In this document: positions 38,850 through 46,456 of the stretch, in pieces | How the letters are laid out: every line of letters starts with the position of its first letter | How positions within the stretch are numbered: the first letter of the stretch is position 1 | Assembly: GCF_000143885.2 (NCBI RefSeq) | Contig: NC_018581.1 | Location: forward strand, 4,092,001 to 4,156,000 | Source of the DNA: Gordonia sp. KTR9 | GTDB taxonomy: Bacteria; Actinomycetota; Actinomycetes; Mycobacteriales; Mycobacteriaceae | Reading direction: 5' to 3' | DNA: 64,000 nt | Notes under the pieces: model-generated | The model's input: only the letters and a program-made list of their open reading frames with translations | Told to the model about the DNA's origin: nothing | Database searches by the model: none | Translations under genes and position numbers: made by a program

Positions 38850-39713
38850 TCATGGCATCCATTTCCCGTCGGGCAGGGTCTCTATCAACAGGCTGATCGC
38901 CTGTGCGATTCGATGACCCGTTCCCGGCGAGAAGGTGGTCCACACCCGACCGTCCGGGGACTTGCTGGGACTGGACACGATTCGACCCCGTTCGGTGTCG
39001 AAAATTGCCACAGCTCCAGAAGATTGAGCGAATCGTCCATCCTCGTTCATCGAGGCGACGATCTCGGTGCGCGTCCGGCAGGACGCGAAGGCGGCCGACA
39101 CGATGGCGGCGTCGGCCGGGTTGGCGCCCAGCGCGTGCAGGGCGTCGGTCGTCTCGACGCCGGTCCGGCACCGTCCGAGCCTGTCGACGACATCGGCGGA
39201 CGGAGCCGAGAAGGCTGTGAAGTCGGCCGGCGACGCCTCGTCGGATCCGGATGAGGCGAATTGCGCTCGAACGGCAGTCGCGAGCGCGTCGACGTCCGGG
39301 ACATCGACGACCGTGACGTCGACGCGAGAGCCGGTCCGCGCCGCGAGTACGTGGTCGTGACCGTTGCGCGCCAGACAGATTCGTCGGACGAACCCGTCGG
39401 AGTAGGAACGGATCTCGATCTCGCGCTGCGGTTGTGCCAGCACGCGCAGCACCGTGGAGGCCCACGGGGTCGGTTCACCGTGCTCGACGAGGTCGAGCGA
39501 CGCGATCGTCGCGTCTGCGTCTGCGTCTGCGTCGGCTTCGGCTTCGGCTTCGGCTTCGGCGAGTGCGCCGGATTCCGTGTCGGCGCCGGGAACCTCGCCG
39601 AGGTCGCCGAGGTCGAGGACGACCGGCCAGGTCTGGACTCCGAAACGTTCGCCGAGCCTACGCAGAATCGCGGCGTCGAACGCCATCCCGGCGTCGTACG
39701 TCACGGGCATCAT
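38850..39713 (-). CDS. ESX secretion-associated protein, EspG-like chaperone
   Basis: 287 residues. It resembles EspG-family proteins of mycolata, which bind PPE proteins and keep PE-PPE pairs soluble before export: SYSDGFVRRICLARNGHDHVLAARTG, then a C-terminal GRVWTTFSPGTGHRIAQAISLLIETLP. Residues 51-67 are a striking run of alternating Ala with Glu, then Asp, encoded by a hexanucleotide microsatellite (39511-39561). The ATG overlaps the stop of the PPE-like gene (ATGA, 39710-39713), which supports the functional pairing. Assignment to EspG is by pattern and context, not by search. Confidence 0.75.
   Translation of the reverse strand: MMPVTYDAGMAFDAAILRRLGERFGVQTWPVVLDLGDLGEVPGADTESGALAEAEAEAEADADADADATIASLDLVEHGEPTPWASTVLRVLAQPQREIEIRSYSDGFVRRICLARNGHDHVLAARTGSRVDVTVVDVPDVDALATAVRAQFASSGSDEASPADFTAFSAPSADVVDRLGRCRTGVETTDALHALGANPADAAIVSAAFASCRTRTEIVASMNEDGRFAQSSGAVAIFDTERGRIVSSPSKSPDGRVWTTFSPGTGHRIAQAISLLIETLPDGKWMP
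39511..39561. repeat. hexanucleotide microsatellite inside the EspG-like gene
   Basis: GCGTCT repeats (39511-39528) run into four GGCTTC units (39534-39557). Read on the minus strand they encode Ala-Glu repeats followed by Ala-Asp repeats. The period of six keeps the frame when copy number changes. Confidence 0.85.
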
Positions 39714-40768
39714 CGGTGTTCACCCGGGGCGCCGAGCATCAGTGTCTCCGACAGATATCGCGGATCGACGTCGGCGTGGCCGCCCCTGTCCGGGGCCGAG
39801 ACATAGTGCGCGGCAGGGCGATCCGACGTGGCCAGGTCGGCCCACGTGGCCCCCTGTTCGGTGGATTCGGTTGCCGAGGACGTCGACTCGTCAGGCGAGT
39901 CGAGATCGGCGGCGTCCGCGCTGATCGTGCGGACGACCGCCCCGCGGTCCGCGGTCGCGACGCCCGGGGCCACGGGCGGTGGCACGCCGGGACCCGAGCC
40001 GGGTGCCGACGTTACCGGTGCGCCGCCGGGAGTCGTCGTGGCCACCTGCGGTTGGACGCCGGCCACGATCGTCGGTGCGTACCTCAGCTTCTCGGGCGGT
40101 GGTGTGAACACTCCCCCGACGCCCACGGGCATCGCGGCGATCGGCGGCGCGGTGGACACCGGAGCCGGAGGTGGTGCCGACTCGCGCGTCGCCGCCGCCT
40201 GTTCGGCCGCGAGTGCGTCACCGGACACGAGCCCCGGTGCCGGCCGCGCCGATTTCCATGGCGTGGCGACCGGTTCGGTGGCACTCTCATAGGTCTGCAT
40301 CACGCGTGCGGCGCGCATGCGTTGGTGCGCGACCGCACGCTCGGCCTGGGCGGCTGCCCCGGCGATGATGGGAGCGATCGCGGTGGCCGTGGTGGCAATC
40401 GTGTGGAGCTTCTCGACGACGTCGACCTCGGCGAGGTCGGGCATGTTCAGGCGTGCGACGGTGATTGCCGCGGCCTGGGATTCGGCACGCGCGGCATTCT
40501 CGACCGCCTCGGACGCGACTTCGGCGAACCACGGTGCCAGCCGTGTGAGCTTCTCGAATGCCGCACTGGAGTGCGCGGACTGCCAGTGCACGCCGAGGCG
40601 TGCCAGTACCGCGGTGAATTCGACCCCGGCCTCCCCGATCTCGGTCGCGAGGGCCGCCCACGCCATACCGGCCTCCGCCAACGGTGCGGGGCCCGGGCCG
40701 GCACCAAGGTCGGCGGCCAGTTGTTCGGTCGGACGTGCGTCCCAGTTGACTCCGGTGAAACCGATCAC
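39710..40768 (-). CDS. PPE family-like protein
   Basis: 352 residues. The N-terminal about 165 residues are helical and match a PPE domain in layout: FTGVNWDARPTEQLAADLGAG at the start, with PTE in place of PPE, and GVHWQSAHSSAAFEKLTRLAPWF, in which the WxG-type turn is WQS. The second half is Pro/Ala/Gly-rich and disordered (PPPAPVSTAPPIAAMPVGVG). GTG 40768 is preceded by GGGAGG. It is encoded between a PE-like gene and the EspG-like gene, as in mycobacterial PE-PPE-EspG modules. Confidence 0.8.
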   Translation of the reverse strand: MIGFTGVNWDARPTEQLAADLGAGPGPAPLAEAGMAWAALATEIGEAGVEFTAVLARLGVHWQSAHSSAAFEKLTRLAPWFAEVASEAVENAARAESQAAAITVARLNMPDLAEVDVVEKLHTIATTATAIAPIIAGAAAQAERAVAHQRMRAARVMQTYESATEPVATPWKSARPAPGLVSGDALAAEQAAATRESAPPPAPVSTAPPIAAMPVGVGGVFTPPPEKLRYAPTIVAGVQPQVATTTPGGAPVTSAPGSGPGVPPPVAPGVATADRGAVVRTISADAADLDSPDESTSSATESTEQGATWADLATSDRPAAHYVSAPDRGGHADVDPRYLSETLMLGAPGEHR

Positions 40769-40841
40769 GAGTGCCTCCCTTCGGGCGCCGGTGCGATGTC
40801 GGTGGCGAGCGACGTTGCTGAGCGGGTGGTTCTGACGACGC

Positions 40842-41153
40842 CTACAGCGCCACTCGGAAGGCGTCCGACGCCTCGGCGTCGCCCTCGATGAAGCCGGCAG
40901 CCTGTGCACGCAGCACGGCCGCGATCTTCCGCATCTCGAGAACGCCGGTCGCGGTGTCCTTTTCGAAACTCGCGGCAACCGCACTGAAACTCGCCGCGGC
41001 CGCGGCCGACACCTCGTCGCGGCCCTGCGCCGCGACCGTCAGCGAGCGGCCGGCGCCGGTGAGCGCCAGTTCCAGACGATCCGCGATCCGGTCGAGGTCG
41101 CTTGCCGCCGAGATCAATTCGGCGGGTTCGACGCGGAGTTGCGAGCTGCTCAT
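40842..41153 (-). CDS. PE-like / DUF2580-like type VII secretion target
   Basis: 103 residues, all helical: LRVEPAELISAASDLDRIADRLELALTGAG, then DEVSAAAAASFSAVAASFEKD and a C-terminal GFIEGDAEASDAF. This fits a PE-domain or ESX-target (DUF2580) two-helix protein. The expected YxxxD export signal is represented by FIEGD, that is FxxxD. It stands immediately before the PPE-like gene (73-bp gap) and its ATG overlaps the stop of the 448-residue protein (ATGA, 41150-41153). Confidence 0.75.
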   Translation of the reverse strand: MSSSQLRVEPAELISAASDLDRIADRLELALTGAGRSLTVAAQGRDEVSAAAAASFSAVAASFEKDTATGVLEMRKIAAVLRAQAAGFIEGDAEASDAFRVAL

Positions 41154-42496
41154 ACTTCCTCGTTTCGTTTCGGACCGGGCACACCCAGTCGGAGTTCGAT
41201 GTCCGGACTCGGATCGCTCTCGGCAGCTTCCTCGTAGCCGATGACCGCCGGCGCGACCTCCGGCGAGTCGCCGACCACGCGGCGGCCGTTGTCCTCGGTG
41301 ACGAGATAGTCGGGTACGGCGTGCTGATCGTCCGACGCGCCCGCGCCGCGGGCTCCGGCCGCGCCCATCGGGGCACCGCCCATCGGCATCGCCGCGGGCG
41401 TCGCCGTCATCGGCCGGGCGCTCGACGCGCCGCCGAGCGCGGGTTCGGAGAGCGAGAAGTTCGTCGGGACGGTCGGGCGAGAAGCGCTGAGCGGCGTCAT
41501 GACTCCGCCGACGCCGCCGATGCCGCCGCCACCACCGCCACCGCCTCCCCCACCGCCGCCACCGCCGCCTTTGGCTTTCGGTGTCAGCGCTGCCGGGACA
41601 ACGGCGGACGACTCGTGGTCGACGTTCAGCATCTTGCTGATCGGTTGCATGAGGGAGGTCGGCAGTTCGGTGGCCGTGGACATGGCCGGCGACACGACGT
41701 CGAGAATCGAGCTCGCCAGCGTGAACGGAGATTGTCCGGCGCCGGCGGTGGGTGCACCGGTGACCGCGACCGGCGCCCCGTTCACCGCCATCGCGGTTGT
41801 CGGGCCGAGTAGCTCCGCCCGTGTGACTGCGACCGCGGCGGTCGCCTGAGACAGTCCGATGGAGGCGAATCCGGCCGCGGCCGCGAAACCCGCACCGACT
41901 GCCGGTGTCATCATCATCGGGACCGCCATACTGGTGATCTTCGCGATGGTGGCCGCAATGATCCCCTGCACCACCGCGAGTCCTTTGGCGACGATCGCGG
42001 CGGCGGTCTTGGTGTCCAGCGAGATCCCCGATCCCTGCGTCGCCAGAGCCGAGCTGTTGGCCCCTGCCTCGGCGGTCTTGGCGCCGGCGCTGACCGCGCC
42101 CTGCCCGGTCCACAGCTGATCGGCGAGCTTGAGGGCACTCTGCCCCATCGTCATCGATGTCTCGAGCACCTTGGTGAGGCTCTCGAAGATGATCGTCGGA
42201 TCGAAGCCCCCGCCGGAGAGATCACCCGTGCCGAATCCGCCCAGCAGATCGGTCATGGGTTTGATGAACATGTCGAGATTCGGCGGTTGCAGCGGAGGCA
42301 GGCCCGGCATCGGCGGCAGCGGCGGCAGGACAGGAAGCGGCGGCAGCCCCATCCCGCCGAGCACGTCGGCGACGGTTCGGTCCAGGATCGGCCCGAGGGG
42401 CGTCGCCTCGATCATCTGTTGGACCGTCATGTGATTCAGCGCCGGCACATCCGGGATACCCGGCAGTGGTGCCGGCATCGGCGGTGGGACCGTCAC
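41150..42496 (-). CDS. ESX-locus protein with poly-glycine tract, function unknown
   Basis: 448 residues. Pro-rich N-terminus (PLPVLPPLPPMPGLPPLQPP); a central helical/hydrophobic region, residues 100-230, with Ala-rich stretches (IVAKGLAVVQGIIAATIAKI and VGAGFAAAAGFASIGL); then a run of about 16 glycines near residue 305, encoded around 41521-41574; then an Ala/Met/Gly-rich region and an acidic tail. The GTG start overlaps the preceding gene's stop (GTGA, 42493-42496). I do not recognise it. Its position inside a tightly overlapping operon of type VII substrates suggests it is an ESX substrate or structural partner. Confidence 0.75.
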   Translation of the reverse strand: MTVPPPMPAPLPGIPDVPALNHMTVQQMIEATPLGPILDRTVADVLGGMGLPPLPVLPPLPPMPGLPPLQPPNLDMFIKPMTDLLGGFGTGDLSGGGFDPTIIFESLTKVLETSMTMGQSALKLADQLWTGQGAVSAGAKTAEAGANSSALATQGSGISLDTKTAAAIVAKGLAVVQGIIAATIAKITSMAVPMMMTPAVGAGFAAAAGFASIGLSQATAAVAVTRAELLGPTTAMAVNGAPVAVTGAPTAGAGQSPFTLASSILDVVSPAMSTATELPTSLMQPISKMLNVDHESSAVVPAALTPKAKGGGGGGGGGGGGGGGGIGGVGGVMTPLSASRPTVPTNFSLSEPALGGASSARPMTATPAAMPMGGAPMGAAGARGAGASDDQHAVPDYLVTEDNGRRVVGDSPEVAPAVIGYEEAAESDPSPDIELRLGVPGPKRNEEV

Positions 42497-42801
42497 AGCA
42501 CCGAGCGGATCGCCGCGGCGCTCGAGGCGTCAGTGCCCTCGAACTCGGCGAGGCCCGCGGCAGTCGACGCGGCCGTGGCGGCGTGTACGGCGGCGAGTTG
42601 TCCCACCGACATCAGGTGACTGGCCTGCGCCGCGATGAACGCGGCGAGGAACTCCTGACCGATGAGTCCGAAGACGGGAACCATCGCCGCGGTGTTGGCC
42701 GCGGCGTCGATGGACCCCGCGGTACCGACGGCGGTCGCCATCGCGGCATTCGTGGCGGCGAAGCCCTCGAGCACCTCCGGCGTCACCTTGACGTTCGTCA
42801 T
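42493..42801 (-). CDS. small type VII secretion target-like protein
   Basis: 102 residues, Ala-rich and helical: VTPEVLEGFAATNAAMATAVGTAG, then MVPVFGLIGQEFLAAFIAAQASHLMSVGQL and VHAATAASTAAGLAEFEGTD. The pattern resembles short PE or ESX-1-associated substrate-type proteins with a predicted helical hairpin. It has no WxG or YxxxD motif. GAGGGGG precedes the ATG. First gene of the tightly coupled set that continues through the 448-residue protein. Confidence 0.68.
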   Translation of the reverse strand: MTNVKVTPEVLEGFAATNAAMATAVGTAGSIDAAANTAAMVPVFGLIGQEFLAAFIAAQASHLMSVGQLAAVHAATAASTAAGLAEFEGTDASSAAAIRSVL

Positions 42802-42859
42802 TCTCGAACCCCCTCGTGGTTGTCAGTCTGATGGAACGATCTTGTATCGGCCGGGTCCG

Positions 42860-43183
42860 TCATTCGGCCGGACGAGCGGCCAGCATGTCGCCGAACGATT
42901 CGTTGAACTCCTCGGTCACCGCGGCGATCCGGGCGTAGACCTTCTGCGCGGCCAGGGCGGCGGTCGTCACAACCTGGTCGGCGAGGCGGCTCGCGCCGAG
43001 TTCGTTGGCGCCGTGGGCGAATCGCAGATCGACGAGCGCGCCCTTTCCGTCCACCTCCGCGGTGACCAGTCCGTCGGCGGACGTCTCACGCACCGTGATG
43101 GCACGCAACTTCTCCTGGTAATCGTGCAGGCCGTCGAGCTGACGCTGCGCGCGCGCCTCGAGTTCGTCCATTGCCCAGTTCAT
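42860..43183 (-). CDS. YbaB/EbfC-family protein at ESX locus
   Basis: 107 residues with MDELEARAQRQLDGLHDYQEKLRAITVRETSADGLVTAEVDGKGALVDLRF in segments. This is the YbaB/EbfC fold: an N-terminal coiled helix, then a beta-strand with VDGKG. YbaB-like proteins accompany ESX clusters in mycobacteria (EspL is one). They bind DNA or stabilise partners. The ATG 43183 overlaps the stop of the preceding gene (ATGA, 43180-43183). Confidence 0.82.
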   Translation of the reverse strand: MNWAMDELEARAQRQLDGLHDYQEKLRAITVRETSADGLVTAEVDGKGALVDLRFAHGANELGASRLADQVVTTAALAAQKVYARIAAVTEEFNESFGDMLAARPAE

Positions 43184-43560
43184 CGCTGCAACCACGACGC
43201 GGGTGCGTCGGCTTCCTCGTCGTCGCGCCATTCGGCTCGCGCGAGATCGTCCGGACGCGGCAGCTGCATCTCCTGCACGAGGTCACGGTCGATGCCGGAG
43301 GCCAGGAGGTTCTCCCGAAGTCGGATACCGGCGGACATCGCCGCCTGCTGACACAGCCGAAGGATGTCACCGGCGAGCAGCGCCGGGTCCTTGTCGAGCT
43401 CGGACGGCTCGATACGGACCGCAACGGGCAGTCCCTGTGCGGTGGTCCGGACGCCGAGGCCGCCGGATCGGGACCGTGCGGTCGTGAACTCGTGCATCAC
43501 GGCCCACGGGTCGCCGGCGTCACCGTCGACGGAATCCCGAGGATCATCGGAGTAGGTCAT
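43180..43560 (-). CDS. YbaB-like protein, first gene of the ESX operon
   Basis: 126 residues. A hydrophilic start, MTYSDDPRDSVDGDAGD, leads to GLGVRTTAQGLPVAVRIEPSELDKDPALLAGDILRLC, the strand-helix part of a YbaB/EbfC-type fold, then an amphipathic helix and a charged C-terminus ending ASWLQR. It is related in pattern to the following YbaB gene, with which it is translationally coupled, so a heterodimer is possible. ATG 43560 starts the operon; the frame could extend upstream, but the sequence there is low quality. Confidence 0.7.
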   Translation of the reverse strand: MTYSDDPRDSVDGDAGDPWAVMHEFTTARSRSGGLGVRTTAQGLPVAVRIEPSELDKDPALLAGDILRLCQQAAMSAGIRLRENLLASGIDRDLVQEMQLPRPDDLARAEWRDDEEADAPASWLQR

Positions 43561-43930
43561 GGAAAGCTGCACCCCCTTCACGCCGAATAAGACGCAGCCG
43601 GGGCCCCTTTCGGTTCCATCGAATTCTCGTTCGATGGAACCAGACCTCCCACATGCGGATCCGTGAAGATCCGCGCACCCCGCTGCGCACATGTGTGGAG
43701 TGCCTGATACTGCCATACTCGCGTGAACGCCACCACACCAGCGATGCGGGATGCCAAACGTGTGCGGTGAGACGGTCTGTGGATGTCGTCCGGACCTGGA
43801 CCGCGGCCTTCGGTAGACTCCCGCAGGACGCAGCCGGGGTTGATCGACAAACGGGGTGGATTCGCTGCTCGCCTCGCCGAACTTGCAGCTACGCGATCGG
43901 CGCCCGGCCGCTTGACCAGAGGATTCCCCG
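43561..43930. promoter_or_regulatory. divergent promoter region of the ESX locus
   Basis: 370 bp without a trusted gene. It contains the hairpin at 43612-43641, a duplicated GACGCAGCCGGGG (43591-43603 and 43827-43839), and TAGACT (43814-43819), a good -10 box for the rightward EspI-like gene that would give a leader of about 105 bases. The ribosome site AGAGGA precedes ATG 43931. Confidence 0.55.
43612..43641. repeat. perfect 12-bp inverted repeat upstream of the ESX operon
   Basis: GGTTCCATCGAA, loop TTCTCG, TTCGATGGAACC. It lies 52-81 bp upstream of the first gene (minus strand) of the ESX operon. It may be an operator or an RNA hairpin in the leader. Confidence 0.75.
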
Positions 43931-45562
43931 ATGACGTACGAGAACTCCACGAGGCCCGACCGAACAGGGCCCGAGGGCCCGAATGCCGATGCGCCGGCCC
44001 CGCCGCCGTGGCTGCAGTTCGCGCCGCCGCCCGCCGATCCCGGCCCGCCGCCACAGTTCCAGGCGTCTGCTCCTCCGTATGGCAGCGGATCGCCGGCCGG
44101 CCGGCCGGCACCTCCACATCCAGACGTCGACACCGACCCCGTACCGCCGATGTCCGATCAGCCCGCGTCCCCGCCACCGCCGACCGGCGCATTCGGCCCG
44201 TCGATGCACCCCGGGGCTGCGCCCACCGATCCCCGTCCGGCCAACGGGACCGTTCCGCCGGAGTTCCGTCCCGAGGTCCCACCGGCCACCAATCCCACCG
44301 CTCCCCCGTGGCCGCCTCACGTACCCCCGGGCCCCAGATCGGATCACTTCGGCCCAAACCAGTTCGGCCCAGACCAGTTCACCGGCCCGGCACCGACGCC
44401 CGGAATGTCGCCGCACCACGTCGACCCACGTTTCGCTCCACCCGGTTCACCCGTGCCCGCCCCGCATCCCGGCGATCCGGGGCCGGCTCATCAGTCGGTG
44501 CCGCCGACCCCGGTCGGTCATCAACCGCCGCCGCACGCCGGTCCCGTGCCGGTGGGACCAGGCCCCGCGCCTGCCTTTCCCGGACAGCCGATGCAGCACG
44601 GATACGGGCCGCCTCCCGGAGGCCCGTCGCTCGACGAGGTGGCCCTGATCCGCAAGGCTCGTCGCGCACCGAGCCGCGGGTGGCGCCGGGCGGTGCACAC
44701 GCTGTCGGCCGGCGCCATCAATCCCGGTGAGTCGCAGGGCGACATCGAATTCCAGCAACTGCTCGAGCGGGTGAACCGACCGGTTCGCGGGGACTACCGC
44801 ATCGCCGTGCTGTCCCTGAAGGGCGGCGTCGGCAAGACGACGACCACAGTCGGTCTCGGCTCGACCTTCGCGTCGTTGCGCGGTGACCGCGTGATCGCCG
44901 TCGACGCCAATCCCGATCTCGGCACTCTCGCACAGCGGATTCCGCAGCAGACCCGGTCGACGGTCCGCGACCTGCTCGCCGACGAGAACGTCTACCGGTA
45001 CTCCGATGTCCGGGCACACACCTCGCAGGCACCGAGCCGTCTCGAAGTCCTTGCCTCCGAACGAGACCCGGCGATGGCCGAGGCGTTCAACGAGGAGGAG
45101 TACCGCGGCGTCATCACCGTGTTGCAGCGCTTCTACAACATCATCATCACCGACTGCGGTACCGGCCTGAGCCACTCGGCGATGAACGGCGTCCTCGACC
45201 TCGCGAACACGATCATCCTCGTCAGCTCACCGGCTCTCGACGGTGCTCGCAGCGCGGGGGCAACCCTCGACTGGTTGGAGGCGCACGGGTTCGGACACCT
45301 CGTCTCGCGCGCCGTCGTCGTCCTGAGTTCGTCGCGGCCGGGTTCGTCGACCATCGACACCGATCAGCTTGGCCAGCACTTCCTCACGCGATGCCGCGCC
45401 GTCCACAAGATCCCGTTCGACGACCATCTCGCCGAGGGCGCGGATGTCGATCTGGAACTGATGTCGAAGCCGACCAAGCGGTCGTTCGTCGAACTCGCGG
45501 CGACCATCGCCGACGACTTCTCCGGCGGACCCGGATATCGGGAGGAGCCGTTCCTCCGGTGA
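43931..45562 (+). CDS. EspI-like Pro-rich MinD/ParA-type ATPase of the ESX locus
   Basis: 543 residues. The first 220 or so are Pro/Gly/Pro-His-rich and disordered. The remainder is a ParA/MinD-like ATPase with deviant Walker A SLKGGVGKTTTTVGLG (about residue 295), VIAVDANPDLGTLAQRIPQ (switch region) and IIITDCGTGLSHSAMNGVLDLANTIILVSSPALDGARSA (Walker B region). This layout is that of EspI, an ESX-1-associated ATPase in mycobacteria, whose job may be positioning or regulating secretion. It is divergent from the operon of ESX substrates. Confidence 0.85.
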   Translation: MTYENSTRPDRTGPEGPNADAPAPPPWLQFAPPPADPGPPPQFQASAPPYGSGSPAGRPAPPHPDVDTDPVPPMSDQPASPPPPTGAFGPSMHPGAAPTDPRPANGTVPPEFRPEVPPATNPTAPPWPPHVPPGPRSDHFGPNQFGPDQFTGPAPTPGMSPHHVDPRFAPPGSPVPAPHPGDPGPAHQSVPPTPVGHQPPPHAGPVPVGPGPAPAFPGQPMQHGYGPPPGGPSLDEVALIRKARRAPSRGWRRAVHTLSAGAINPGESQGDIEFQQLLERVNRPVRGDYRIAVLSLKGGVGKTTTTVGLGSTFASLRGDRVIAVDANPDLGTLAQRIPQQTRSTVRDLLADENVYRYSDVRAHTSQAPSRLEVLASERDPAMAEAFNEEEYRGVITVLQRFYNIIITDCGTGLSHSAMNGVLDLANTIILVSSPALDGARSAGATLDWLEAHGFGHLVSRAVVVLSSSRPGSSTIDTDQLGQHFLTRCRAVHKIPFDDHLAEGADVDLELMSKPTKRSFVELAATIADDFSGGPGYREEPFLR

Positions 45563-45584
45563 CCGGCGCCTGACTCCGGCCGTC

Positions 45585-46211
45585 TCAGGACGCCCCGGCC
45601 CGCCGGTCTCGGCGCGCCGTCCGCCATCGCCGCGCCAGGTGGATGAACGTCGGCACGACGATCGTGAGCACCGAGGCGATGATGAAGATCTCGATGTTGT
45701 CGCGGATGAGGGGGACGTTGCCGAGGAAGTAGCCGAGCAGGATGATCCCGGCGGCCCAGGTGAAGCTGCCCAGCACGCTGAAGAGGGTGAACGTCCGGTG
45801 CGACATCCCGCTGAACCCGGCGACCAGCGGGGTCAGCGTGCGGACGATCCCGATGAACCTGCCGAAGAACACGGTGAGTGGCCCGAAGCGGTCGAAGTAG
45901 TGGTTCGTCTTCGCGAGGTACTCCGGCCCGATGGTGCGCATCAGCTTGCCCTCGACCACGCTGCGACCCACACGTCGTCCGATGAAGTAGCCGCACTGGT
46001 CGCCGAGGATCGCTGCCAGCGGCACGGCGAGGCACAACAGCCAGAGTGGTGCGAACGGCTCGGGCTGCGCGGCGAACACACCTGCGGTGAAGAGCACCGA
46101 GTCGCCGGGGAAGATGAACCCGACGAGGATGCCGGTCTCCACGAAGATCAGCACGCAGAGACCGATGAGGCCGCCGGTGGCCACGAAGGACTCGATGTCG
46201 AAGGGATTCAT
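45585..46211 (-). CDS. DedA family membrane protein
   Basis: 208 residues from ATG 46211 (a TACTGT box stands eight bases upstream); an in-frame ATG at 46286 would add 25 residues. Membrane protein with the DedA/VTT signature: GFIFPGDSVLFTAGVFA, LGDQCGYFIGRRVG, then FFGRFIGIVRTLTPLVAGFSGMS and LGSFTWAAGIILLGYFLG. DedA proteins are phospholipid scramblase/flippase-like and are needed for membrane homeostasis and recycling of lipid carriers. It is convergent with the EspI-like gene, 22 bp apart. Confidence 0.88.
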   Translation of the reverse strand: MNPFDIESFVATGGLIGLCVLIFVETGILVGFIFPGDSVLFTAGVFAAQPEPFAPLWLLCLAVPLAAILGDQCGYFIGRRVGRSVVEGKLMRTIGPEYLAKTNHYFDRFGPLTVFFGRFIGIVRTLTPLVAGFSGMSHRTFTLFSVLGSFTWAAGIILLGYFLGNVPLIRDNIEIFIIASVLTIVVPTFIHLARRWRTARRDRRAGAS

Positions 46212-46456
46212 CGAATCCAACAGTAGTGTCGTGGCCGGTACGTCGAAGTCCCGCGGCGCCGCGACGCGCAACGCGTCGCCGAGCATTCAGTTCCCGGTAA
46301 CCCCCCGTCACCACCGCCGCGTCCGGACCCGACGCGCACGACGGCCGAGGATGCGGTTTACTCGACCCCTGAGGCGTACAACGGACGTTGCTACGTACCG
46401 GCCCGTCGCCGACACGCGATCTGCCAACCGCACGAGCGACACCGAGGGGAGAGACA

